DNA from: Sva-07 sp031426215
GTDB lineage: Bacteria > Actinomycetota > Acidimicrobiia > Acidimicrobiales > Ilumatobacteraceae
NCBI GenBank assembly: GCA_031426215.1
Contig: JANPKU010000096.1
Span: 1 to 52,657 of the forward strand
Length of the DNA: 52,657 nucleotides
Reading direction: 5' to 3'
The notes under the pieces: generated by a model
Seen by the model: only the letters and a program-made list of their open reading frames with translations
What the model was told of the DNA's origin: nothing
The model's database searches: none
Made by a program: the position numbers and the translations under genes
Shown: positions 34,351 through 45,401 of the stretch, in pieces
How the letters are laid out: each line of letters begins with the position of its first letter
Position numbering within the stretch: position 1 is the first letter of the stretch

Positions 34351-35282
34351 TCGACCATCTCCGGGGATGGACCGACGTCGGCGGTGAGCGACAGATAGAC
34401 GTCTTCGAGCGACACCCTGGACACCGAGAGCGCCTCGAGCTCGTGGCCTGCCGCCATGGCCCATCCGGTAAGTCGATGAACCGCAGAGGTCGGGGCGTCG
34501 ACGTTGGCCTCGACGAGACGACCCGACACCCTGACCTCCACGCCGAGCAACTCGGCGACGGTGCGCCGTGCGTCGTCGATGGACAACGCTTCCGGAAGTA
34601 CGAAGCTGATGACGGTGCCGCTGACCTGGCCGATCAGCTCGTCGGGGGATCCCTCGGCGATCAGTCGGCCCTGCGACAGCACGCCGACGCGATCGGCAAG
34701 ATGCTCGGCTTCGTCGAGGTAGTGGGTGGTGAGCAGCACCGTGGTGCCATCATCGCCGAGGGCCTCGACGAGATCCCACGACTTTCGGCGTGCCGACGGA
34801 TCGAACCCGGTCGTCGGTTCGTCGAGGAACAGCAAGTCGGGGCGTCCGACGATGCCCAGTGCGAGGTCGATGCGTCGCCGCTGGCCGCCCGAGAGCGAAC
34901 CGATCCGAGCATCGACCTTGTCATCGAGGCCGACCAACGACACCACCTCGTCGAGTGGTCGGGGATTGCGATAACACCCGCCGTACAGCTCGATCACCTC
35001 GCGCACGGTGAACTCGGCTTCGACGCCCGACGCCTGCAGCACGATGCCGATCCGATCGCGGAAGTCTCGGCCGGCGCTGCCGGGATCGACACCCAGCACC
35101 TCGATGGTGCCCGACGTCGTGGCTCGGTGCCCTTCGAGTATCTCGACCACGGTGGACTTGCCGGCGCCGTTCGCGCCGAGCAATGCGTAGACCTCGCCGG
35201 CACCGATGTGGAATGTCAACCCGTCGACGGCGTGATTGGACCCGTAGAACTTGTGGAGATCTCGTACGTCGACGACGGCCAT
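34347..35282 (-). CDS. ABC transporter ATP-binding protein (DrrA-like)
   Basis: A 311-residue ATPase. Walker A is GANGAGKST near residue 38, the signature is LSGGQRRRIDLALG, Walker B is LLFLDEPTTGFDP, and the switch His is in TTVLLTTHYLDEAEHL. The C-terminal 90 residues are the accessory domain of DrrA-type exporters (VISFVLPEALSIDDARRTVA). It powers the permease encoded next and overlaps it by 4 nt. glbO follows the start on the other side 12 nt away (glbO stop 35295? its 3' end precedes this gene), so glbO, ATPase and permease lie in one direction and may share a transcript. Confidence 0.95.
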   Translation of the reverse strand: MAVVDVRDLHKFYGSNHAVDGLTFHIGAGEVYALLGANGAGKSTVVEILEGHRATTSGTIEVLGVDPGSAGRDFRDRIGIVLQASGVEAEFTVREVIELYGGCYRNPRPLDEVVSLVGLDDKVDARIGSLSGGQRRRIDLALGIVGRPDLLFLDEPTTGFDPSARRKSWDLVEALGDDGTTVLLTTHYLDEAEHLADRVGVLSQGRLIAEGSPDELIGQVSGTVISFVLPEALSIDDARRTVAELLGVEVRVSGRLVEANVDAPTSAVHRLTGWAMAAGHELEALSVSRVSLEDVYLSLTADVGPSPEMVE

Positions 35283-35294
35283 GCGACCGCGAAC

Positions 35295-35735
35295 CTATCG
35301 GCCGGATCGAGACGACGAGGTGGGCAGTCCGGAGTCATTGCGCAAGTGCTCGGCCGCCGGGACGAAATACGCCGTCATCTCCTCCGCGACACCTTCGGGA
35401 ACCTTTCGCGCCTCGCACACGTGATCGACCGCGGCAAGCATGTGGACCAGCCAGCGATCTCGCTCGAGCGCACCGACATGGAACGGGAAATGGCGCATCC
35501 GCAGACGCGGATGGCCTCGTTCTTCCATGTACGTCGTGGGCCCGCCCCAGTACTGCGCGAGAAACAGGGTGAGCCGATGCCGGGCACCGGTGAGGTCTGG
35601 CTGCTCCGGATAGAGCGGGAGCAATACTTCGTCGGTGACGACCCCGTCGTAGAAGGCGTCGACGAGTGCTTCGAAGAACGGTAGACCGCCGACTCGGAAA
35701 AACAATGTGGGCGCCGTGTCGTGCACGGCGCCCAC
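35295..35735 (-). CDS. glbO: Group II truncated haemoglobin
   Basis: About 140 residues with the full trHbII pattern: FFRVGGLPFFEALVDAFYDG, LLPLYPEQPDLTGARHRLTL, FLAQYWGGPTTYMEERGHPR and LRMRHFPFHVGALERDRWLV. The Trp of the YWGGP segment is the G8-type distal residue, and the His of RGHPRLRMRH region is the proximal haem ligand candidate. It may scavenge oxygen or NO or support redox reactions. The start is uncertain: GTG at 35735, GTG at 35726 (7 nt after a TAATGT box) or TTG at 35705. All lie within a perfect palindrome at 35704-35738. The ABC ATPase gene starts 12 nt after the stop. Confidence 0.9.
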   Translation of the reverse strand: MGAVHDTAPTLFFRVGGLPFFEALVDAFYDGVVTDEVLLPLYPEQPDLTGARHRLTLFLAQYWGGPTTYMEERGHPRLRMRHFPFHVGALERDRWLVHMLAAVDHVCEARKVPEGVAEEMTAYFVPAAEHLRNDSGLPTSSSRSGR

Positions 35736-35738
35736 ATT
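35704..35738 (-). promoter_or_regulatory. Perfect 15-bp inverted repeat across the glbO start
   Basis: Arms 35704-35718 and 35724-35738 are perfectly complementary around a 5-nt centre. Read on the minus strand it is a GC-rich hairpin followed by GTTTTT, the form of an intrinsic terminator, which would suit the upstream small gene ending at 35836. However, it also covers every possible glbO start and a TAATGT box, so an operator or attenuator role is equally possible. Confidence 0.6.
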
Positions 35739-35835
35739 AGGGGGGACTTCTCCGGGAAGCAGAGGGGGGTGCTACTTCCGGAGATCTGGTTGCCGGGCAC
35801 CGATGGGTTCGGTGTCGGCGAGTTCGGTGGGCGCC

Positions 35836-36045
35836 TCAGGCGTCGGCGAACAGCGTTTCGGCGTCGAATTTGCGGTATTCGACGAGTTCGTCGTTGTTCA
35901 GGACGAACGGGGTGGCGCCATCGCAGGGATCGAGCACGAGGGCATCATCGGTGGCGAGGAGCACGAGCACGGTGATGACGTCATCGCCCGACTTGATCTC
36001 GATCACATCTCCGGTGTTCAGCTGTTCCATCAACATCGTGGTCAT
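35836..36045 (-). CDS. Small acidic protein of unknown function
   Basis: A 69-residue protein starting MTTMLMEQLNTGDVIEIKSG and ending KFDAETLFADA, with AAGGGAA 6 nt before the ATG at 36045. It is rich in Asp and Val with alternating hydrophobic residues (DDVITVLVLLATDDALVLD), which suggests a small beta-barrel or SH3-like fold, and one Cys (DPCDG). I recognise no family. A longer frame to 36180 exists but lacks a ribosome binding site and adds Pro-rich sequence. It lies between the crotonase and glbO genes on the same strand; the hairpin at 35704-35738 is 97 nt after its stop. Confidence 0.65.
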   Translation of the reverse strand: MTTMLMEQLNTGDVIEIKSGDDVITVLVLLATDDALVLDPCDGATPFVLNNDELVEYRKFDAETLFADA

Positions 36046-36211
36046 GTCAGTTCCCTTGTGCGGATTTGGTGGCGGACTGGATAGTCCACCCGTGTCGCCA
36101 TCTTCGTCGGCGTATTCAAGACATCGGTAAGAACCGCCGGGGGCTTGAGGAATTCCCGACGTTCGAGTGTCAGGCGTCACTCGACCCCGTTCGATGGCGC
36201 CGGAGGCGGGG

Positions 36212-37075
36212 TCAGTGGAAGTCGGGAGCGACGTAGTCGACGAAGATGTCAGGCAGTCCGTCGGACACCTTCACCGGGTAGTCCGGTGCCCGCTTCTCGA
36301 GGAAGCTCTCGACGCCTTCCTTCGCGTCGGCACTGGCACCACGCGTCTGGATCCCGCGCGAGTCGACGCGGTGCGCCTCCATCGGATGGTCGGCTCCCAG
36401 CATCCTCCACAGCATTTGGCGGGTGAGTGCCACCGACACCGGGGCGGTGTTGTCGGCGATTTCTCGGGCGAGTTCCATCGCCGCCGGGAGCAGGTCGTCG
36501 GGGGCATGAACGCTGCGCACGAGCCCTCGTTCGAGCGCCTCGGATGCGGGGAACACCCGGCCCGAATAGCACCACTCGGCGGCAGTGCTGATTCCGACGA
36601 GTCGTGGGAGGAACCACGACGAGCAGGCTTCGGGCACGATGCCTCGTCGGGCGAACACGAAGCCGAAACGTGCATTGTCGGAGGCGAGTCGGATGTCCAT
36701 CGGCAAGGTCATGGTGACACCGACACCGACGGCGGCCCCGTTGATCGCTCCGATGACCGGCTTCTTGCAGTCGAAGATCCGCAGCGACACCATTCCCCCG
36801 CCGTCACGGGGCACCCCGACCGGCGTCTGGATGTCGGACCCACCCTTCGCGAATGTGTCACCGCCCCCACCGAGGTCGGCGCCTGCGCAGAACGCTCGCT
36901 CCCCCGCCCCCGTCACGATGGCTACGCGCACGTCGTCGTCCGCATCGACCCGATCGAAAACGTCGAGCAGTTCGCGCATCATGACATCAGTGAAAGCATT
37001 CATCCGCTCCGCCCGCGAAAGCGTGATCGTTGCAACCGAATCCGAAACGACATACGCAATCTGCGAATACTCCAT
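36212..37075 (-). CDS. Enoyl-CoA hydratase/isomerase family protein
   Basis: A 287-residue crotonase. The oxyanion-hole segments are AFCAGADLGGGGDTF and KKPVIGAINGAAVGVGVTMT; ADNARFGFVFARRGIVPEAC carries one position of the usual catalytic Glu (VPEA), and the second is not obvious. SRAERMNAFTDVM is the substrate-CoA contact. It acts on acyl-CoA intermediates; the insertion rich in Gly and the PEACSSWFLPRLVG segment are typical of the PaaG-like or EchA-type actinobacterial paralogues. It is preceded by a strong hairpin (37217-37270) and is probably transcribed alone. The 166 nt between its stop and the small gene's start hold no gene. Confidence 0.92.
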   Translation of the reverse strand: MEYSQIAYVVSDSVATITLSRAERMNAFTDVMMRELLDVFDRVDADDDVRVAIVTGAGERAFCAGADLGGGGDTFAKGGSDIQTPVGVPRDGGGMVSLRIFDCKKPVIGAINGAAVGVGVTMTLPMDIRLASDNARFGFVFARRGIVPEACSSWFLPRLVGISTAAEWCYSGRVFPASEALERGLVRSVHAPDDLLPAAMELAREIADNTAPVSVALTRQMLWRMLGADHPMEAHRVDSRGIQTRGASADAKEGVESFLEKRAPDYPVKVSDGLPDIFVDYVAPDFH

Positions 37076-37216
37076 GAAGAAGCAACGTACTCAGCCAGTA
37101 CGACGGAACCAGAAGCGACCAACGTGGCCGTAGACCAAAGCGGCAGAAGACAGCGGCGCAGGAGACCACCACCGACGATCGCGGCAAGCAACGGCAGGAG
37201 GACAGCGAACGGGTGG

Positions 37217-37270
37217 CGCCGATGCCGCCTGGGACCGGCCGCCAGGCCGCACGCCCAGGCGGTATCGGTG
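37217..37270. terminator. Long hairpin behind ftsX
   Basis: Arms 37217-37233 and 37254-37270 form a 17-bp stem (15 Watson-Crick pairs plus two G-U), and the loop contains a second small stem, CGGCC/GGCCG. It lies 31 nt after the ftsX stop within a 225-nt stretch (37076-37300) that otherwise holds no gene I can support. No T-run follows, so it would act as a T-less terminator of the ftsEX unit. Confidence 0.6.
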
Positions 37271-37300
37271 ACAGGACCCGTGAGCGGGCGGTCGGGCGGG

Positions 37301-38203
37301 CTAAATGTCCAGGAACCGCGAAGCAGCGATTCCGGAGCCGATGGCCCCGGCCAGCGCCCCGATGATCAGCATGATCAGCATGACGGTCTGGTCGTAGCCG
37401 TCGACGACGACGAGTGCGGAGAATCCGCTGTTGTCGGGGAACGCTTGCACTCCGGAGGTCCATTGCGAGTTCCAGGCCCAGAGGCCTGCGCTGGCGAGGA
37501 CGCCTCCGATGATGCCGTGGAGGAGTCCTTCGAGCATGAAGGGGATCCGGATGAACCAGTCGGTGGCTCCGACGAGTTTCATCACTTCGATTTCTCGTCG
37601 TCGGGCGAAGATTGCGGTTCGGATCGTGTTCCAGATCAACAGGATCGCGGCGAGGAGGAGGAAGACGGACAGCAGGAGTAGTCGGAAGCCGAAGAAGCTT
37701 TGGAGTTGGCTGATGAGGCTGATCTGGTCTTCGGCGAAGCTGACGTCGTAGACGCCGGGGAGGCTGGCGAATTCGTCGGAGACCTGCCGGAGCAGGTCGA
37801 CGTCGGTTCCTTCGGTCGGCACAGCCTTGAACTGGGTGAGGATGGTGTCCTCGGTGAGGAGGTCGCGGACGCCTGGCTCGCCGGCGAAGATGCGGTCGGC
37901 TTCTTCGAGCGAGCAGATCTCGTCGCAGTATTCGAAGCGTTCGATGAACTGGTTGCTGGAGGTCAGCGAGGTTTCGACGAGGGTGAGCTGGTCGGCTGTG
38001 GCGGTGGGGTTCATGAACACGATCATTTCGACGCCGCCTTCCCAGCGGGCGAGCAGGTTGTCGAAGGCGTGTTGGCTGAGCAGTGTGAGGCCGACGCCGA
38101 GCAGCGAGATCGCTGCGGTGATGATCGATGCGACGGTGAGGGTTGCGTTGCGGCGGAAACTGTCGAGGGTTTCGCGCAGTGTGTATCGGAGTCGTGACAG
38201 CAT
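37301..38203 (-). CDS. ftsX: Cell division protein FtsX
   Basis: A 300-residue permease-like subunit of FtsEX. An N-terminal span (VASIITAAISLLGVGLTLLS) precedes the extracellular domain of about 125 residues with two Cys (YCDEICS) that may form a disulfide. Three C-terminal spans follow: LLLLSVFLLLAAILLIWNTI, GLLHGIIGGVLASAGLW and VMLIMLIIGALAGAIGSGI, with the coupling motif RRREIEVMKLVGATDWFIRI. FtsEX transmits ATP hydrolysis to peptidoglycan hydrolases at the septum. The start is 9 nt after the ftsE stop. The usual smpB gene does not follow. Confidence 0.95.
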   Translation of the reverse strand: MLSRLRYTLRETLDSFRRNATLTVASIITAAISLLGVGLTLLSQHAFDNLLARWEGGVEMIVFMNPTATADQLTLVETSLTSSNQFIERFEYCDEICSLEEADRIFAGEPGVRDLLTEDTILTQFKAVPTEGTDVDLLRQVSDEFASLPGVYDVSFAEDQISLISQLQSFFGFRLLLLSVFLLLAAILLIWNTIRTAIFARRREIEVMKLVGATDWFIRIPFMLEGLLHGIIGGVLASAGLWAWNSQWTSGVQAFPDNSGFSALVVVDGYDQTVMLIMLIIGALAGAIGSGIAASRFLDI

Positions 38204-38212
38204 CGGTTCAGC

Positions 38213-38890
<678 letters not shown>

Positions 38891-38944
38891 GATGAGGTTC
38901 CCCCGGAGGGACGCAGAGAGGGTACCGCTGATGCAGGCGCAGAT

Positions 38945-38968
38945 GGGGTCAGACCTCGGTCTGACCCC
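38945..38968. repeat. 24-bp REP-like palindrome between prfB and ftsE
   Basis: GGGGTCAGACC (38945-38955), TC, and GGTCTGACCCC (38958-38968) form a perfect 11-bp stem. No T-run follows. Elements with a GGGTCAGACC core occur as REP sequences in other bacteria, which is why I label it REP-like; only one copy is in this window. Confidence 0.55.
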
Positions 38969-39004
38969 TGGCGTGCAGAGATTGCGTCGCGAAGAGGAGC
39001 AACG

Positions 39005-40114
39005 TCAAGCGTCCGAATCCGATTGGGCGCGGCGCATACGGAGGAACCCTTCGACGAACTCGTCGATGTTGCCGTCGAGCACGCCGGAGACGTCGCTGGT
39101 CTCGATCTCGGTGCGCAGGTCCTTGACCATCTGGTACGGCTGCAGGACGTAGCTGCGGATCTGGCTCCCCCACCCGACCTGGGCCTGCTTTCCGCCGATG
39201 GCGTCGAGTTCGGCCGCCCGGTCCTCGTCGGCTTTCGCGGCGATCATGGCGGTGAGGCGGCCCATTGCACGTTCACGGTTCTGGAGTTGGCTGCGCTCTT
39301 CCTGCGAGCTGGCGACGAGCCCGGTCGGCTCGTGGATGAGGCGCACCGCTGACGAGGTCTTGTTGATGTGCTGGCCTCCGGCTCCCGATGCTCGGAACAC
39401 CTCCATTCGGATGTCGGACTCGTCGATGTCGAGTTCGACGTCTTCGAGCAGTGGCCAGACCTGAACGGCGGCGAACGACGTCTGACGGCGGCCCTGGTTG
39501 TCGAACGGACTGATCCGGACGAGCCGATGGGTGCCGCGCTCGGCGGTCATCAGTCCGTAGGCGTAACGCCCCGAGATGGTGACTTCGGCCGACATGATGC
39601 CCGCCTCGGCGCCCTCGGAGACGTAGTTCAAGCTGATGGTGAATCCACGTCGCTCACACCACCGCTCGTACATCCGCAGCAGCATCTCGGAGAAGTCCTG
39701 AGCGTCGACGCCGCCGTCCTTCGCGTTGATCTGCATGATGCAGTCGTTGTCGTCGTGTTCGCCGGTGAACAGGCTGCGCAGCTCCAACTGGTCGAGCGTC
39801 GCGTTGATGGCGACGATCGCTGCTTCGATCTCGGGCTCCTGGGATGCGTCGTCTTCGTCGCGGGCGAGTTCGTGGAGTACCTCGACGTCGCCGAACTGTT
39901 CGGTGAGCGCGTCGAACACGCCGATGTCGTCGCGGATGTTGGCGTATTCGCTGTTGAGCTTCTTGGCGCGGTCTTGGTCGTCCCAGAGTGCCGGATCGGA
40001 GATCTCGGCTTCGAGGACGGCGAAGCGCTCGCGGTTGTCGACGACCGACAGGTAGGACTCGGCTTCGTCGAGGCGGCGCCCGACGTCGCGGAGATCAGAG
40101 GTGAAGTCGCGCAT
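39005..40114 (-). CDS. prfB: Peptide chain release factor 2
   Basis: A 369-residue class I release factor. The stop-codon-reading tripeptide SPF, diagnostic for RF2 (UAA and UGA), is in LVRISPFDNQGRRQTSF, and the catalytic GGQ is in RASGAGGQHINKTSSAVRLI. The N-terminal helical domain (LWDDQDRAKKLNSEYANIRD) is full length. The programmed frameshift site found in many prfB genes is absent; the frame runs intact through ESYLSVVDNRER. Since RF2 reads UGA, it competes with Sec-tRNA at the selD TGA elsewhere in the window. The start is 12 nt after the secA stop, suggesting co-transcription. Confidence 0.96.
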   Translation of the reverse strand: MRDFTSDLRDVGRRLDEAESYLSVVDNRERFAVLEAEISDPALWDDQDRAKKLNSEYANIRDDIGVFDALTEQFGDVEVLHELARDEDDASQEPEIEAAIVAINATLDQLELRSLFTGEHDDNDCIMQINAKDGGVDAQDFSEMLLRMYERWCERRGFTISLNYVSEGAEAGIMSAEVTISGRYAYGLMTAERGTHRLVRISPFDNQGRRQTSFAAVQVWPLLEDVELDIDESDIRMEVFRASGAGGQHINKTSSAVRLIHEPTGLVASSQEERSQLQNRERAMGRLTAMIAAKADEDRAAELDAIGGKQAQVGWGSQIRSYVLQPYQMVKDLRTEIETSDVSGVLDGNIDEFVEGFLRMRRAQSDSDA

Positions 40115-40126
40115 GAATCGCTGCGG

Positions 40127-42931
<2,805 letters not shown>

Positions 42932-42970
42932 GCAGCCATCGAGCCTACCGGTGCGACTCGACCAGACGGG

Positions 42971-43615
42971 TCAGGCCACGAGGGACGGCTTGGCCGACGA
43001 CTGGCCAGGGCGGCGGGCGACAGCAGCAGTACCGGCCGGTGTCGAAGCGACCGCATACAGCAGCGGATCGACCACGCCGGCATGTCGCAATGCGGACGCC
43101 GCCGCTCGGAGGGTGGCGCCGGTCGTGACGACGTCATCGACCACGATCACACGACGTCCCTCGAGGCCGGGGCGTGCGAGGAACTCCGGCCCCTCGAGCC
43201 GCTCGACGCGAGACCGCCCGGTCTGCGTGGCGGATACTGCCGACCTGACGAGCAGCCGGCGGCACGGAACGCCGAGCTGACGCGCGACGTGTCGTGCCAC
43301 CAGTTCGCCCTGGTCGAATCCCCGAGATCGTCGTCGCGCGTCACTGGTGGGGGCCCATGTGACGACGTCGACATCGAGATGATCCCCGGCGGCCACAATG
43401 GCGTTGACCACCAGGCCGGCGAGGTGTCGGGCCACCTGGCGGCGGTTACGGTACTTGAGCCCGAGCACCACCTTGCGGGCCCGGCCCGTGAACGGCAACG
43501 CTGCGCGGACGCCATGCGAACCCGGTTGTGGGCGAGGGCCGAGGAGGGCGAAACGACAGGTGGTGCACACCGCGGCACCCGGGGCATCACATCCGGCACA
43601 ACGAATCTGGAACAT
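42971..43615 (-). CDS. ComF family phosphoribosyltransferase-like protein
   Basis: A 214-residue ComF protein. The N-terminal zinc knuckle is RCAGCDAPGAAVCTTCR, and the C-terminal phosphoribosyltransferase domain holds the PRPP loop VIVVDDVVTTGATLRAAASA near residue 155. VLGLKYRNRRQVARHLAGLV and TSDARRRSRGFDQGELVARH are typical ComF segments. ComF proteins are linked to DNA uptake and to nucleotide salvage; no other competence gene is here. The ATG at 43615 is 6 nt from GGAG; the adjacent ATG at 43618 is only 3 nt away. It heads the secA-prfB run. Confidence 0.9.
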   Translation of the reverse strand: MFQIRCAGCDAPGAAVCTTCRFALLGPRPQPGSHGVRAALPFTGRARKVVLGLKYRNRRQVARHLAGLVVNAIVAAGDHLDVDVVTWAPTSDARRRSRGFDQGELVARHVARQLGVPCRRLLVRSAVSATQTGRSRVERLEGPEFLARPGLEGRRVIVVDDVVTTGATLRAAASALRHAGVVDPLLYAVASTPAGTAAVARRPGQSSAKPSLVA

Positions 43616-43670
43616 CATGAACTCCAGTGTGACGAGGGGGTACCCCAAGGTTGCCGAACAGACCACGGAC

Positions 43671-43728
43671 CCACGTTTGCGTGACATTTCTGGTGACCCG
43701 TCCCACCAGAACTCCGACGCAAACGTGG
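43671..43728. repeat. 58-bp palindromic repeat element, copy B
   Basis: Arms 43671-43695 and 43704-43728 (25 nt each, 21 pairing) flank an 8-nt centre. The arm, CCACGTTTGCGTGACATTTC and then TGGTG, aligns with that of copy A at 9677 apart from one inserted base and a few changes. It lies in the 137-nt gap between the divergent comF and YczE-type genes, ending 13 nt before the TAGCGT box at 43741. Being between divergent genes, it cannot be a terminator for either. Confidence 0.7.
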
Positions 43729-43752
43729 TCGGGGTGTCACTAGCGTGCCGGG

Positions 43753-44376
43753 GTGCATCGCTTCGTCCCCACCGATCGGCCGGTCGAACGCATCGCCCGA
43801 TGCGTGATCGGGCTCGCCATCTTCGGGATCGGCATCGCCCTGCTCCTCGATGCACACCTGGGAGCGGCACCATGGGACGTGTTCCACACGGGTGTCGCCG
43901 AGCTCACGGGGCTCGCTGTCGGTCAGGTGACGATCATCACCGGTGTCGTCTTGCTGGTGTTGTGGATCCCACTCGGCGAGACCATGGGACTCGGCACGAT
44001 CCTCAATGCGATCGAGATCGGGCTCGTCGTCGACCTCGTGCTGCCGGTGCTGCCCGAACCGGAGCTCCTCGTGGCTCGCAGCGCGATGATGCTCGGCGGC
44101 GTCGTGGTGATCGCGATCGGATCAGGCCTGTACATCGGCGCCGGGCTCGGCCCTGGCCCACGCGACGGCCTGATGACGGGTTTCGCCAAGCGTGGCATCT
44201 CGATCCGGTTCGCTCGTACCGCCATCGAGCTCACCGTGCTCGTGATCGGCATTGCCCTCGGAGGCGCGATCGGAGTCGGCACGGCCGTGTTCGCACTCGG
44301 GATCGGTCCGCTCGTGCAGTTCTTCCTGCCACGCTTGAAGATCAGCGAGCGTCGCGACGCGTCACTCGGCGTCTGA
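43753..44376 (+). CDS. YczE/YitT-type membrane protein
   Basis: A 207-residue integral membrane protein with about five spans (CVIGLAIFGIGIALLLDAHL, GQVTIITGVVLLVLWIPLG, ILNAIEIGLVVDLVLPVL, MMLGGVVVIAIGSGLYIGAG, TAIELTVLVIGIALGGAIGV). The LGAAPWDVFHTGVAELTGL and GLGPGPRDGLMTGFAKRG repeats are the marker of the YczE family, which is a duplicated half-unit. Function unknown; YczE of Bacillus affects lipopeptide production. TAGCGT lies exactly 6 nt before the GTG at 43753. It converges with the ABC importer, leaving 18 nt. Confidence 0.85.
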   Translation: MHRFVPTDRPVERIARCVIGLAIFGIGIALLLDAHLGAAPWDVFHTGVAELTGLAVGQVTIITGVVLLVLWIPLGETMGLGTILNAIEIGLVVDLVLPVLPEPELLVARSAMMLGGVVVIAIGSGLYIGAGLGPGPRDGLMTGFAKRGISIRFARTAIELTVLVIGIALGGAIGVGTAVFALGIGPLVQFFLPRLKISERRDASLGV

Positions 44377-44394
44377 CACCACGTGCGGTGACGG

Positions 44395-45399
44395 TCAGAG
44401 CGACGAGCCGCGGTGAGCGTTGCGGCGCTGGAAGAAGTCGCCCACCTGATTCAGTGCCAAGACGGTGAACGTGAGGATCAGGGCCGGGTAGAGCACCTGG
44501 CCGAAGTTGATCTTGATGTCCCGACGGGCCTGGTTGATCATGTTGCCCCAGGTCGGCGTCGGCAACTGCACGCTGAGCCCGAGGAACGACAGTGCACCCT
44601 CGACCACGATCACGCCCGCCGCCGCCACCATTGCATAGGCGATCAGGGTCGGCATGACGTTGGGGATGATCTCGCGCCACAGGATCGTGCGCTTCTTGGT
44701 GCCGATCGCCTGGGCGGCCATCACGAACTCCCGGTTGGAGATCGCCAGGCTGTTCGCACGCGACACACGCATGTAGGCAGGGATCGACAACAACCCGATG
44801 ACGAAGCTGATCACGAACAGGTCACGAACCTCGAAGATCGAGATCAACGCCAACAGCAGCACGAGTGCAGGGAACGCCAGGAGCACGTCGATCCCGGCCA
44901 TGAGCGCAGTCTCGGTCTTGCCGCGCACGAAGCCGACGAGCGAACCGAGAACGCCTCCCACGATGACACCGCACGTGACCGACACGACAGCGACCGTCAC
45001 GCTGACCCACGACCCGTGCACCGCCCGTGAGAAGGTGTCGCGTGCAAGTGCGTCCGTGCCGAGCAGGTGCTTCCACGACGGCGACTCGAGCGGGGTGGCG
45101 GTGCCGAATTCGCCCGTTGCCGGGTTGAAGTTGTTGAGCTGCAGGTTGGGATCGGCGAGCGGCAACGAACCGTTGAAGACGCGAACGTCGAGCTGGGCGT
45201 AGATCGCTCCGAAGAAGATCAGGAACAGCCAGAACACGCCGAGCTTGACGACGATCGGCATCTCCCTGAAGACCCCGAACGGCGACTTCCGAGGTGGCTT
45301 GACACCCGGCGGGACGACGAAGTCGTCGACTGGCGCAACGACGGCCCCGCCCGGATCGACGAGGTACTGGGCATCGATGTTGCTCTCGGTGGTGGCCAC
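44395..45399 (-). CDS. Peptide ABC transporter permease (DppC/OppC-like)
   Basis: A 334-residue inner-membrane permease. A long cytoplasmic N-terminus precedes span 1 (VKLGVFWLFLIFFGAIYAQL), and the core spans include VTVAVVSVTCGVIVGGVLGS and DVLLAFPALVLLLALISIF. The EAA coupling loop reads EFVMAAQAIGTKKRTILWRE. GALSFLGLSVQLPTPTWGNMI is a DppC/OppC signature. It pairs with the DppB-like protein encoded 2 nt upstream. AGGAG lies 7 nt before the GTG at 45399, which decides the start. It is the last gene of the importer operon. Confidence 0.95.
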   Translation of the reverse strand: MATTESNIDAQYLVDPGGAVVAPVDDFVVPPGVKPPRKSPFGVFREMPIVVKLGVFWLFLIFFGAIYAQLDVRVFNGSLPLADPNLQLNNFNPATGEFGTATPLESPSWKHLLGTDALARDTFSRAVHGSWVSVTVAVVSVTCGVIVGGVLGSLVGFVRGKTETALMAGIDVLLAFPALVLLLALISIFEVRDLFVISFVIGLLSIPAYMRVSRANSLAISNREFVMAAQAIGTKKRTILWREIIPNVMPTLIAYAMVAAAGVIVVEGALSFLGLSVQLPTPTWGNMINQARRDIKINFGQVLYPALILTFTVLALNQVGDFFQRRNAHRGSSL

Positions 45400-45401
45400 G
45401 A

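Noticed and set aside
37000..37300. smpB, tmRNA or a small membrane protein behind ftsX
   Set aside because: No tmRNA ends or SmpB motifs are visible, and the 63-residue frame there has no start signal and overlaps the crotonase start.
39005..40114. Programmed frameshift in prfB
   Set aside because: The frame is intact through the region where the UGA frameshift site normally lies.
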